NCBI RefSeq assembly: GCF_000430725.1
Contig: NZ_KE387207.1
Location: 196,577-260,576, forward strand
Length of the DNA stretch: 64,000 nucleotides
From: Azohydromonas australica DSM 1124
Lineage (GTDB): Bacteria; Pseudomonadota; Gammaproteobacteria; Burkholderiales; Burkholderiaceae_C
Direction of reading: 5' to 3'
Made by a program: the position numbers and the translations under genes. Shown here one piece after another: positions 27,753 through 36,393 of the stretch. The notes under the pieces are model-generated. The model had not been told where the DNA came from. It saw only the letters and a list, made by a program, of their open reading frames with translations, and did not search any database. Each line of letters starts with the position of its first letter. The stretch's first letter is position 1.

Positions 27753-28772
27753 ATGCTCGACGAGCGCGCCCGCACCCTACTCAAGACCTTGGTCGAACGC
27801 TACATCGCTGACGGCCAGCCGGTGGGCTCGCGCACGCTGTCCAAGGCGTGCGGGCTGGAGCTGTCTCCAGCCACGATCCGCAACGTGATGGCGGACCTCG
27901 AAGACCTCGGCCTCATCGCCAGCCCGCACACCAGCGCCGGGCGCATTCCCACCGCGCGCGGCTACCGGCTCTTCGTGGACACCATGCTCACCGCCCGCGT
28001 GCTGGACCCGGGCCTGCCGGAGATGGCGGTGGCGCGCGAGCAGCTGCATCCCGACCAGCCCCAGCGCGTGATCGCGCAGGCGGCGCACCTGCTGTCCAAC
28101 CTCTCCAGCTTCGTGGGCGTGGTCACCGCGCCGCGCAAGGCGGGCGTGTTCCACCACATCGAGTTCCTGCGCCTCGGTGAGAAGCGGGTGCTGGTGATCC
28201 TGGTGTCGCCGGACGGCGACGTGCAGAACCGCGTGATCTTCACCGCGCGCGACTACGGCCAGAACGAGCTGGTGGAGGCCACCAACTACCTGAACCACCA
28301 CTACGCCGGGCTGAGCATCGAGGAGGTGCGCCAGCGGCTGCAAGGCGAGGTGAAGGAACTGCAGGGCGAGATCGCCGCGCTGATGCAGGCTGCGGTGCAG
28401 GCCGGCAGCCAGGCGATGGAGGAGAGCGACCCGGTGGTGGTCAGCGGCGAACGCAACCTGCTGGCGGTGCAGGACTTCGGCCACGACATGGGCTCGCTGC
28501 GCAAGCTCTTCGACCTGTTCGAGCGCAAGACCGAGCTGATGCGGCTGCTGGACGTCTCCAGCCGTGCCGAGGGCGTGCGCATCTACATCGGCGGCGAGAG
28601 CCGCGTGGTGCCCTTCGAGGAGCTGTCGGTGGTCTCCGCGCCCTACGAGGTGGACGGCAAGATGGTGGGCACGCTGGGCGTGATCGGCCCCACCCGCATG
28701 GCCTACGACCGCATGATCCAGATCGTGGACATCACGGCGCGGCTGGTCGGCAACGCGCTGAGCCAGAAGTAA
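27753..28772 (+). CDS. hrcA: Heat-inducible transcription repressor HrcA
   Basis: Represses chaperone operons by binding CIRCE operators. 339 residues from MLDERARTLLKTLVERYIAD (an ATG three codons upstream at 27744 is equally possible). The winged-helix part is GSRTLSKACGLELSPATIRN, then the conserved SPHTSAGRIPTARGYRLFVD. I could not find a CIRCE inverted repeat in the nadK-hrcA gap, so autoregulation is not supported by sequence here. Confidence 0.96.
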   Translation: MLDERARTLLKTLVERYIADGQPVGSRTLSKACGLELSPATIRNVMADLEDLGLIASPHTSAGRIPTARGYRLFVDTMLTARVLDPGLPEMAVAREQLHPDQPQRVIAQAAHLLSNLSSFVGVVTAPRKAGVFHHIEFLRLGEKRVLVILVSPDGDVQNRVIFTARDYGQNELVEATNYLNHHYAGLSIEEVRQRLQGEVKELQGEIAALMQAAVQAGSQAMEESDPVVVSGERNLLAVQDFGHDMGSLRKLFDLFERKTELMRLLDVSSRAEGVRIYIGGESRVVPFEELSVVSAPYEVDGKMVGTLGVIGPTRMAYDRMIQIVDITARLVGNALSQK

Positions 28773-28812
28773 CGGCCTGTCGCGCCTCTACAATGCCGGC
28801 CGCGACACACGT

Positions 28813-28889
28813 GGGCCGCTAGCTCAGTCGGTTAGAGCAGAGGACTCATAATCCTTTGGTCCGGGGTTCGAGCCCCCGGCGGCCTACCA
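28813..28889 (+). tRNA. tRNA with CAT anticodon (Met, or Ile2 read by lysidine)
   Basis: Cloverleaf with acceptor stem GGGCCGC/GCGGCCT (G-U closing pair), D-arm GCTC...GAGC, anticodon loop CTCATAA (anticodon CAT), T-arm CGGGG-TTCGAGC-CCCCG and an encoded CCA. 77 bases. The anticodon-to-variable-loop stretch (ACTCATAATC, then CTTTGGTC) resembles bacterial tRNA-Ile2 more than elongator Met, but CAT alone cannot separate them. It is not initiator-type, since position 1 pairs with 72. Confidence 0.9.
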
Positions 28890-28998
28890 ACCCCACAAGA
28901 AAGAAGCTGCGGGCGCCAGCCGCCCAGCAGTTCCTCTTCAAGCTTTTCCCTTTCAGCGCACTTCGGTCCTTCCCTGGGCTGGACGGCGGGCGTTTGCT

Positions 28999-29736
28999 TC
29001 ACCGTGACGCCGTCCGCATGGACTGTTGACGGCCGGCCCCGGCGCCATCGCCTGGCAGCTGTTGGCCCAGCGCCGACCCGCGCGCCCTTAAAAACTCGCG
29101 CAACAGCGCCGGGTACTCCGCCCGCACCGCCTGCCGCACCGACGCCCGTCCCGCCAGCGCCCCACGCCAAGCTGCCACCCGCGGCAGCCCGGCCAGCACG
29201 CCGAAGTCTCCGATGTCGTCGAACACGTCGAAGTACCGGAACACCGGTCCGAACACCGCGTCCACCAGCCCGAAATCCGGTCCGGCGAACCACGGTCCGT
29301 CGCTCAGCGCGGCTTCCACCTGCTGAAAACGGGCCCGCAGGTCCGCAGCACGGGCCGCCAGTGCCGCCTCGTCCGGCGCGTTGTAGAAGGCGCCGATGGC
29401 GCCCAGCACGGCCGAACCGAACTCCATCCACGCCCGGTGCCGGGCGCGCTGCAGTGCGTCGCGTGGGTGAAGCGGTGGTTGCAGCGTCTCGTCCAGGTAT
29501 TCGCAGATCACGGCCGATTCAAAGATCGCCTCGCCGCCGGCCAGCAGTACCGGCGTCTTGCCCAGCGGCGAGACGTCCAGGAACCACGCCGGCTTGCACG
29601 CCAAGTCCACGTCGCGGCGCTCGAAGGGCACGCCCTTTTCCAGCAGCACGATGGCGGCGCGCTGCACGTACGGGCACAGCGGGTGGCTGACCAGCACCAG
29701 CGGAGAAGCATTCGGGGTCAGGGACTGTCGTTCCAT
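28999..29736 (-). CDS. Glutathione S-transferase family protein
   Basis: 245 residues. N-terminal thioredoxin-like domain (LVLVSHPLCPYVQRAAIVLL, with the Cys of HPLCPY at the active-site position of omega/beta-like GSTs; SPLGKTPVLL; ESAVICEYLDE gives the cis-Pro and Glu-Ser glutathione contacts). An all-helical C-terminal domain follows. The last 20 residues are a low-complexity tail. Together with the DoxX gene 26 bases upstream it probably forms an operon divergent from a LysR regulator. The substrate is unknown. Confidence 0.9.
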   Translation of the reverse strand: MERQSLTPNASPLVLVSHPLCPYVQRAAIVLLEKGVPFERRDVDLACKPAWFLDVSPLGKTPVLLAGGEAIFESAVICEYLDETLQPPLHPRDALQRARHRAWMEFGSAVLGAIGAFYNAPDEAALAARAADLRARFQQVEAALSDGPWFAGPDFGLVDAVFGPVFRYFDVFDDIGDFGVLAGLPRVAAWRGALAGRASVRQAVRAEYPALLREFLRARGSALGQQLPGDGAGAGRQQSMRTASR

Positions 29737-29762
29737 GGCGGTCTCCAGGGGGTGGATAAGGG

Positions 29763-30236
29763 TCAGAAAGTCGGCACCAGGCGCGGGCTGCGCCGCAGCG
29801 CCCACGCCCCATCCCCCAGCAGCCACTGCACGACAGACGCGACCGCCAGGAACAGCGGGTACTCCCAGCCGCCGCCCGGGCTGGTGAACACCCAGCCGTT
29901 GCCCAGGTGCACCGACATCGCCGCCAGCATCACCGGCACCAGCGCCAGCGCGGCCTGACGCGCGTACAGGCCCAGCACCAGCATCAGCCCGCCCAGCAGC
30001 TCCACGGCGAACACCGGGTAGGCCAGGAAGCCGGGGAAGCCCACGCTGTCGAAGAACTGCGCCGTGCCCGGCAGCGTGAACACCAGCAGCTTCAGCAACG
30101 CGTGCGCGATCCACATCGCGCCCAGGCTCACGCGCAGCAGCGTGGCGCCCCAGTCGGCCGATGTGGCGGCGTTCAGGCCATCGCGGACCCGGGCCGCGCG
30201 TTGGGAAGGAGAGGAGAGGTTGGTCGTTGCGCTCAT
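29763..30236 (-). CDS. DoxX family membrane protein
   Basis: 157-residue inner-membrane protein with about four hydrophobic segments (LLRVSLGAMWIAHALLKLLV, FAVELLGGLMLVLGLY, ALALVPVMLAAMSVHLGN, FLAVASVVQWLLGDGAWAL). It carries the DoxX landmarks GFPGFLAYPVFAVELLGG and FTSPGGGWEYPLF. Such proteins are linked to thiol/redox stress or quinone handling; the exact function is not known. First gene of the DoxX-GST pair. Confidence 0.88.
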   Translation of the reverse strand: MSATTNLSSPSQRAARVRDGLNAATSADWGATLLRVSLGAMWIAHALLKLLVFTLPGTAQFFDSVGFPGFLAYPVFAVELLGGLMLVLGLYARQAALALVPVMLAAMSVHLGNGWVFTSPGGGWEYPLFLAVASVVQWLLGDGAWALRRSPRLVPTF

Positions 30237-30315
30237 GGCGGCACTCCGGTGCGAGGGAAGGTGGCGCCAATCTAGGATTGCAGCCGCGCCATGGAAATTG
30301 GCGCTGGAGCAAGGC

Positions 30316-31200
30316 ATGACTGCACGAACGCAATACCGCCTGGGCGCGGACGACCTGGAGTTCATCCTGGCGCTGGTGCGCGCGGGCAGCTTCAACGGCG
30401 CGGCCGAGCGCCTGGGCGTGGACGCCTCCACCGCCTTCCGCGCCCTGCAGCGCATCGAGCGCGGGCTCGGCCAGCCGCTGTTCGAGCGCTCGCGCACCGG
30501 CTGCGCGCCGCTGGAGCTGGCGCGCGCGCTGGCGGCGCAAGCCGAGGCCGTGGAAGCCGCGCTGGAGGCAGCGCGCTCGGCGGCGCAGCAGCAGCCCCAG
30601 GACGTGACGGGCACGGTGCGCCTCACCACCACCGACACCATCCTGCACGGCCTGGTCGCGCCCGCGCTGCGCATGCTGCATGCGAGCCACCCGCGGCTGG
30701 AGTACGAGCTGCACACCGGCAACGAGCTGGCGAGCCTGACCCGGCGCGACGCCGACATCGCCGTGCGCGCCACCCAGCGCCCGCCGCAGCACCTGGTGGG
30801 CCGCCACGTCGGGCCGATCCGCGTGGCGCTGTACGCCGCGAAGGACTCGTCGCTGCACGGCTGGGCCGAGGTGGAGGCGGGCAGTGCGGCGTGGATCGCC
30901 CCGGACGACGCGCTGCCCGAGCACCCCACGGTGCTGTGGCGCCGCCGCCGGCTGCCGAAGGTGGTGCCGGCCTACCGCGTCAACAGCATCCTGACCGTGA
31001 TGGAACTCGTCGCCCTGGGCCTGGGCGTGGGGCTGCTGCCGGTGTTCCTGGCCCGCGGACGACCGGACCTGCGCGTGCTCGGCGAGGTGATCGACGAGTG
31101 CCAGACCGAGTTGTGGCTGCTGGCGCACCCGGAGTCGCGGCACCTGCGCCGGGTGTCGACGGTGTACGCGCACCTGGCGCAGGCGCTGGTGCTGGAGTGA
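30316..31200 (+). CDS. LysR-family transcriptional regulator
   Basis: 294 residues. N-terminal winged helix-turn-helix DLEFILALVRAGSFNGAAER, LGVDASTAFRALQRIERGLG, then the LysR effector domain (VRLTTTDTILHGLVAPAL, LGVGLLPVFLARG). It is divergent from the DoxX-GST pair with a 79-base gap, so it most likely controls that pair and itself. The inducer is unknown. Confidence 0.92.
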   Translation: MTARTQYRLGADDLEFILALVRAGSFNGAAERLGVDASTAFRALQRIERGLGQPLFERSRTGCAPLELARALAAQAEAVEAALEAARSAAQQQPQDVTGTVRLTTTDTILHGLVAPALRMLHASHPRLEYELHTGNELASLTRRDADIAVRATQRPPQHLVGRHVGPIRVALYAAKDSSLHGWAEVEAGSAAWIAPDDALPEHPTVLWRRRRLPKVVPAYRVNSILTVMELVALGLGVGLLPVFLARGRPDLRVLGEVIDECQTELWLLAHPESRHLRRVSTVYAHLAQALVLE

Positions 31201-31228
31201 AGCGGGGCCGGCGGCGCCGGCCGCTGCC

Positions 31229-34003
31229 TCACGCCGCCACCGCCTCCGGCACCTCCTTGCGGATCGGCGAGCGGATGCTGCAGCGCGTGCCGCCGCCCGG
31301 GGCGCTGCCGAAGGCCACCGTGGCGCCGATCTGGCGCGACAGCGTCTGCACCAGCCGCATGCCCAGGCCGCGGCTGCGCGCCGGCTCGAAGCCCGCGGGC
31401 AGGCCCGGGCCGTTGTCGCTGATCACCAGCAGCAGGCCCTGGTCGCCGTTGTCGGGCTCCAGCTCGATGCCCAGCACGCCGTCGCTGCGCTGCGCCAGCG
31501 CGTACTTCAGCGCGTTGGTGATCAGCTCCGTCACGATCAGCCCCAGCGGGATCGCCGTGGCCAGCGGCAGCCGCAGCGGCTTGACCCGGTACTCCACCCG
31601 CACCAGGCGTTCGCTGCCGAAGGACTGCATCAGCTGCGCGCCCAGGCTGCGCAGGTAGTCGGCGAAGTCCAGCGACGACAGCGTGCCGTGCTGGTACAGC
31701 CGCTGGTGCACCAGCGCCATGGCGCGCACGCGGTTCTCGGTCTCGGCGAAGGCCACCTGCACCGCCGGGTCGGCGAGCTGGCGGCGCTGCAGCTGCAGCA
31801 GGCTGGTGACGATCTGCAGGTTGTTCTTCACCCGGTGGTGCACCTCCTGCAGCAGCGACTCCTTCTCGGCCAGCGAGGTCTTCACCGCCTCCTCGTCGTG
31901 GCGGCGCTCGGTCACGTCCACCACCACGCCGGTGATGCGCCCGGGCTCGCCGCGGGGGCCGAAGCTGCGCTGGGAGCGCTCCAGCAGCCAGCGCCAGCCG
32001 CCGTCGGCCGCGCGGAAGCGGTACTCGGCCCGGTACGAGGGCTGCTGCGGGCTCAGCGACTCCATGGCCGCCGCCAGCGCCGCGCGGTCCTGCTCGTGCA
32101 CGCGGCGCAAGAAGGGTTTCACCAGGTGCTGCTCCTCGGCCGTCAGGCCCAGCTGCGTCTGCAGCGTGCCGATGCGCAGCATCACGCCGGTGACCGGGTC
32201 GAGCTCGAAAGCGTCCATGCCGCCGGCGTCCAGCGCCAGCCGCAGCCGCTCCTCGCTCATGCGAAGCGCCTGCTCCGCGCGCTTGCGCTCGGTGATGTCG
32301 ATGACGGTGCCGATGTGGATCTCGCGCCCGGCCTCGTCCTCGGCGCGGTGGGCGTCCAGCAGCGCCTCGAAGGTCGTGCCGTCGCGCCGCCGCGCCGTGA
32401 AGTCCACGCGGCAGGTGCCGCGCACGTGCAGCTCGGCGCCGATGCGCGCCGTCAGCCCCGGGTCCACGCAGTGCGGCGCTATCGGGGTGCCGATGAGCTG
32501 CTGCGGGCCGTCGTAGCCCCACAGGTGCGCATAGGCGTCGTTGACGAAGGTGAACACGCCGCGCGTGTCCACGATGCTGAAGCCGGTGAGCGAGTGCTGG
32601 ATCGCGCCGGCCAGCATCTGCGCCTCGGCCGTGCGCTCGGCCACCCGGCGCTCCAGCTCGTGCAGCTGCATGCGCACGGCGATGCCGGCCAGCACCGACT
32701 GCGCGATGCGCTGCAGCGTGGCGCGGTCCTGCGCGCTCCACTGGCGCGGCGCGTGGTCGATGACGCAGAAGCTGCCCAGCACCTGCCCGTCGGGCGTGGC
32801 CAGCGGCACGCCCAGGTAGGCCACCGCGCCCAGCGTCGTCACGGCGGGGCTGTCGCGCAGCGGGCTCTCGGCGCGCGCGTCGCTCACCTCCAGCGGCTGC
32901 CCGCTGGTGACCACCTGGGGGCAGAAGGTGTAGCTCAGCGGCGCGCGCCGCGCGCTGGCCCAGGGCTCGGGCAGGCCGTGCGCGCTCTTGAAGAACAGGC
33001 GCTGCGCATCCACCAGGCTGATCAGGCACACCGGCACCTGCAGCGAGTACGCCGCCAGCCGCGTGAAGCGGTCGAAGCTCTCCTCGGGCGCCGAGTCCAG
33101 CAGCCCCGTGCGGCGCAGCGCGGCCAGCCGCGCGGGGTCGTCCAGCGGCGCGGAGCCCGCCGGCGCCGGGCGCGTTCCGGCGCCGCTGCTGATCCACTGC
33201 CACAGCGCGTCGTTGAGCTCGGAGAGGTGGTCCGCCTGCGCCTGCAGCGCGTCGTTGGCCGCGTGCAGCGAGGCCTGCGCCTGCTGCAACCTCAGCATCG
33301 CCTGCGACTCGGCGCTGCGCGCCCGCGCCAGGCGCTCGACGCTGCCGCGCAGCTGCCCCACGTTGCGCTGCAGCGTCAGCCCGGCCCAGGCCATCAGCCC
33401 CAGCGACACCAGGCTGCCCAGCAGCGTGACGCTGGTGTTGAGGTTGGTCGCGCGCTGCGACTCCTTCTCGTACTGCGCCAGCAGCTGCAGCTCCGCGGCG
33501 TCGATCTCGGCCAGCAGGGCGTCCATCACGTTGACCATGGAGCGGCTGGACCCGGCGACCACCTGCTGGCGCGCCGCCTCCAACCCCTGGCGGGAGGCGA
33601 GATCCAGGATGTCGGCCACGAAGCGCAGGTACTCCTGCAGCAGCGGGGCCAGGCGCTGCAGCCGCTGCTGCTGCGCCGCGCTGTCGGCGCTGAGAACCTG
33701 CAGCCGGCGCAGGCGCTCGGGCAGGCGCAGCTGCGCGCTGCGGTAGGGATCGAGCCAGTCGTCCTGCCCGCTGATGACGAAACCGCGCACGGCGCGCGAG
33801 AGGTCCTTGAGGTCGGTGCCGAAGGCGGCGATCTCCAGCCGCATGTCCAGCGTGTGGCGGCGCAGGTCGGATGCGTCGGCGGCGCGCCGCTGCGTCCACA
33901 GCGCCATGGCCGCCACCGCCAGCAGCAGCAGCAGCGCGACGGCGATGGCGCGCGGAAACGGCAGGCGCTCGTTGGCGGAGGAAGGGGCAGGCTGGTCTTG
34001 CAT
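31229..34003 (-). CDS. Membrane sensor histidine kinase: CHASE3-GAF-PAS-PAS-HisKA_2
   Basis: 924 residues. TM1 at about 18-38, a periplasmic CHASE3-like helical domain (about 40-185, with RLEIAAFGTDLKDLSRAVRG), TM2 at about 190-212, and a coiled linker. A GAF domain (about 285-445, FCPQVVTSGQPLEVSDAR) and two PAS domains (about 450-700, each ending in IHIGTVIDITERKRA or GVVVDVTERRHDE) follow. The phosphoacceptor region LLQEVHHRVKNNLQ (His near 722) is the HisKA_2 form, and the HATPase shows NALKYALAQ and ISDNGPGLP. Kinases of this class often serve light, redox or general-stress circuits. The gene 141 bases upstream encodes a REC-PAS protein. Confidence 0.9.
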   Translation of the reverse strand: MQDQPAPSSANERLPFPRAIAVALLLLLAVAAMALWTQRRAADASDLRRHTLDMRLEIAAFGTDLKDLSRAVRGFVISGQDDWLDPYRSAQLRLPERLRRLQVLSADSAAQQQRLQRLAPLLQEYLRFVADILDLASRQGLEAARQQVVAGSSRSMVNVMDALLAEIDAAELQLLAQYEKESQRATNLNTSVTLLGSLVSLGLMAWAGLTLQRNVGQLRGSVERLARARSAESQAMLRLQQAQASLHAANDALQAQADHLSELNDALWQWISSGAGTRPAPAGSAPLDDPARLAALRRTGLLDSAPEESFDRFTRLAAYSLQVPVCLISLVDAQRLFFKSAHGLPEPWASARRAPLSYTFCPQVVTSGQPLEVSDARAESPLRDSPAVTTLGAVAYLGVPLATPDGQVLGSFCVIDHAPRQWSAQDRATLQRIAQSVLAGIAVRMQLHELERRVAERTAEAQMLAGAIQHSLTGFSIVDTRGVFTFVNDAYAHLWGYDGPQQLIGTPIAPHCVDPGLTARIGAELHVRGTCRVDFTARRRDGTTFEALLDAHRAEDEAGREIHIGTVIDITERKRAEQALRMSEERLRLALDAGGMDAFELDPVTGVMLRIGTLQTQLGLTAEEQHLVKPFLRRVHEQDRAALAAAMESLSPQQPSYRAEYRFRAADGGWRWLLERSQRSFGPRGEPGRITGVVVDVTERRHDEEAVKTSLAEKESLLQEVHHRVKNNLQIVTSLLQLQRRQLADPAVQVAFAETENRVRAMALVHQRLYQHGTLSSLDFADYLRSLGAQLMQSFGSERLVRVEYRVKPLRLPLATAIPLGLIVTELITNALKYALAQRSDGVLGIELEPDNGDQGLLLVISDNGPGLPAGFEPARSRGLGMRLVQTLSRQIGATVAFGSAPGGGTRCSIRSPIRKEVPEAVAA

Positions 34004-34144
34004 GGCGCACCGCTTCCGGGCTTCAGGCCCGCAGCGAGGAACGGTCTTTCACCGCGCCGCGCCGCACAGGCCGGCACCCGGTGGGCGGATGGCAGGATCG
34101 CGGTGGCGCGGCCTCGCCGTGCGGCGACGCCGGCCGGCGCGCGC

Positions 34145-35017
34145 TCACGTCGCCTGGGCCAGCGGTGGCACGTCGCGCGGCGTGGCGGCGGGCACCTCGG
34201 CCGCGTTGGCTGCCGGTGGCCGGTGCTGGCCCGCGGCATCGAGCCCTTCGCGCGCCAGCCGGTCGGTGGCGTCGCGCAGCACCAGCACCGCACCCATGCG
34301 CAGCCCGTACTCGCCGTCCACCGGCGAGGCGGACTCGTCCACCACCACCGTCGTGCGCGCGCTGTTGCGCCGCAGCAGCCGCCGCCCGTGGCGCACGCCG
34401 ACGCTGCGGTTCTCGGCCAGCGCCCTGAGCGCGGCCGGCGGGTCGTTGTCGCCGGGGGCGTAGCGCACCACCTCCACCAGGCGCCGGCCCACGGCCTCTT
34501 CCGCGCTCCAGCCGGTGAGCGCCTCGGCGGCAGGGTTGAGGTAGCGCAGCGTGGCGTCGGGGTTGACCACGATCACGCCGTCCTGCACGCAGCGCAGCGT
34601 GGCGGAGAACCAGCGCTCGGACTCGCGCAGCTGCCGCTCCAGCGCGGCGCGCGACAGCGCCATCTCGATGGCCGCGCGCAGCGCCCGGCCTTCGAAGGGC
34701 TTGGTCAGGAACCCGCAGGGCGAGGTGCGCGCCGCGTGCGCCACCGTCTCCTCGTCGCTGTGCGAGGTCAGGAACACCACCGGCAGCCCGCTGACCCGGC
34801 CCAGCCGCGCCGCGGTCTCGATGCCGTCGATGGGGCCCTGGATGCGGATGTCCATCAACACCAGGTCGGGCCGCTCCTGCGCGGCCAGCGCCAGCGCCTG
34901 CGGACCGCTCTCGGCCGGGCCCAGCACGCGGTAGCCCATGTCTTCCAGTTGCAGCTGGAGATCCAGTGCGATCACCGCCTCGTCTTCAACGATCAGGATC
35001 GAGTACGGCGAGTCCAT
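34145..35017 (-). CDS. Response regulator with C-terminal PAS domain
   Basis: 290 residues. Receiver domain about 5-120 with acidic pocket VEDE, phosphoacceptor Asp56 in LVLMDIRIQG, Thr in VVFLTSHSDEET and Lys in FLTKPFEG. A PAS domain about 130-250 follows (VQDGVIVVNPDATLRYLNPA) and then a disordered Pro/Ala tail. No DNA-binding or enzymatic output domain, so it probably signals by protein contact. I use the ATG at 35017 just before the receiver strand; an ATG 17 codons upstream is possible. It precedes the kinase gene on the same strand and is its likely partner. Confidence 0.87.
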   Translation of the reverse strand: MDSPYSILIVEDEAVIALDLQLQLEDMGYRVLGPAESGPQALALAAQERPDLVLMDIRIQGPIDGIETAARLGRVSGLPVVFLTSHSDEETVAHAARTSPCGFLTKPFEGRALRAAIEMALSRAALERQLRESERWFSATLRCVQDGVIVVNPDATLRYLNPAAEALTGWSAEEAVGRRLVEVVRYAPGDNDPPAALRALAENRSVGVRHGRRLLRRNSARTTVVVDESASPVDGEYGLRMGAVLVLRDATDRLAREGLDAAGQHRPPAANAAEVPAATPRDVPPLAQAT

Positions 35018-35191
35018 CCTTTTCCCCCACTTCTGTGTTGCTTTTTTCACGCCCATGGAATTTTCCATGATATGGAACCACTTGAACTGGGGATTGAGTT
35101 AGTGCAAGCCTTTAGTTGTCAGCGCGGCGGGGTTGTGCTTGTGACGGGGTCCGCGGCGGCACGGGGCCGGTGCCGCCGCGGTGGGCTGGAG

Positions 35192-35710
35192 TTACTTGCC
35201 CAGTGAGCTGCGCAGCTCCTGGGACATCTTCAGGTGCTCCTCCAGCGCCGGGACGGTCTTGGCAGCGAAGGCCTTGACGTCCGGGTCCTTGGCGCCCGAG
35301 GCAGCCTTCTGGAACATCTTGAGCGTGTCCTGGTGGGCCTTGACGCCCATCTCGTCGGCGTACTGGCGGTCGAAGCGCGCGCCGTCGAGCGTGCCCATCG
35401 CCTTGGCCTTGCTCTTCTGCACCGCCGAGGGCTCGGTAGGCAGCTTGACGCCCTTGCTGGTGGCCAGCGCGGCGAGTTCCTCGTTGGTCTTGGTGTGGTC
35501 GTCGACCATCTTCTGGGCGAAGGTCTTGACCTTGTCGTTGCCGCTCTTGCTCAGCGCCAGCTTGGAGGCCTCGACCTCGGCATGGCCGTTCTGCGCCGCC
35601 TGCTCCATGAAGTTGCGGTCGCTGCGCACCATGCCGTCGGCCGCGGGGGCCAGGGTGGTGAACAGGGCCATGGCGCAGCCGGCCAGGGCGGTGGACATCA
35701 GACGCTTCAT
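35192..35710 (-). CDS. Exported DUF4142 protein
   Basis: 172 residues with a Sec signal peptide (MKRLMSTALAGCAMALFTTL, cleavage probably after APA or AAD) and a ferritin-like helical DUF4142 domain: DRNFMEQAAQNGHAEVEASK, KTFAQKMVDDHTKTNEEL. The start has ggag seven bases upstream. The family is abundant in soil bacteria and associated with stress and desiccation; its biochemical role is unknown. A perfect palindrome TGCCGCGGCA lies about 42 bases upstream. Confidence 0.9.
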   Translation of the reverse strand: MKRLMSTALAGCAMALFTTLAPAADGMVRSDRNFMEQAAQNGHAEVEASKLALSKSGNDKVKTFAQKMVDDHTKTNEELAALATSKGVKLPTEPSAVQKSKAKAMGTLDGARFDRQYADEMGVKAHQDTLKMFQKAASGAKDPDVKAFAAKTVPALEEHLKMSQELRSSLGK

Positions 35711-35888
35711 CGTTTGCTCCTTGTCGTCGGGAACCCGTGCCGCGGAAAGGGTGCCGCGGCATGCGTTGCCGGTCAGCAAGCGCCAATCCCGCAAGGGACC
35801 GGGAGCATGACGGGGCCGCCAGGGATTCGGCCCAAGCTGGGCACCGCGCTTGCCGCCGTCCTACGGGGAAACCCAAGGAGTTGGCGAG

Positions 35889-36326
35889 ATGGACCAGGTA
35901 GCCGATGTGATGACGCGCGACGTGCGCGTCGTGACCCCCGACGACACCGTGCAGCGCGCGGCGCAGTTGATGGACGAGCTCAACGTGGGCGTGGTGCCGG
36001 TGTGCGAGGGCGCCAAGCTCGTGGGCATGCTCACCGACCGCGACATCACGGTGCGCGGCGTCGCGGCGGGCAAGGACGCCGCGTCCACGCCGGTGAGCGA
36101 AGTCATGAGCGGCAGCGTGCGCTGCTGCTTCGAGGACCAACCGCTGGAGGACGTGCTCGACGAGATGCGCGACACGCAGATCCGGCGCATGCCGGTGGTG
36201 GACCGCCAGCAGCAGCTCGTGGGCATCGTCTCGCTGGGCGACCTGGCCGACCGCGGCAGCGACGAGGCCAGCGTCGGCGAGGCGCTCAAGGACATCTCCA
36301 CGCCCGCGGCGCCCGACCGCGGCTGA
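35889..36326 (+). CDS. CBS-domain pair protein
   Basis: 145 residues made of two CBS motifs: VADVMTRDVRVVTPDDTVQ...VGMLTDRDITVRGV and VSEVMSGSVRCCFEDQPLED...LVGIVSLGDLADR. Stand-alone Bateman modules bind adenine nucleotides and regulate partner proteins. Divergent from the DUF4142 gene and followed by the host-attachment-family gene, suggesting a small stress cluster (inference). Confidence 0.9.
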   Translation: MDQVADVMTRDVRVVTPDDTVQRAAQLMDELNVGVVPVCEGAKLVGMLTDRDITVRGVAAGKDAASTPVSEVMSGSVRCCFEDQPLEDVLDEMRDTQIRRMPVVDRQQQLVGIVSLGDLADRGSDEASVGEALKDISTPAAPDRG

Positions 36327-36393
36327 ACCCGCGCCGCGGCACGCGCTTTCTGGCGTCCGTTGCCGCGGCATCATCTACCAAGGAGAACGAACG

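Noticed and set aside
28999..31173. Apparent 724-codon minus-strand fusion containing the GST
   Set aside because: Upstream of the GST ATG the frame is a shadow over the DoxX and LysR genes. The GST domain begins at the ATG at 29736.
31688..35206. 1172-codon open frame on the plus strand antisense to the sensor kinase and response regulator
   Set aside because: GC-rich codon use leaves antisense frames open. The translation is low-complexity Arg/Ala/Gln/His-rich text, while the minus strand has clear CHASE3, GAF, PAS and kinase motifs.
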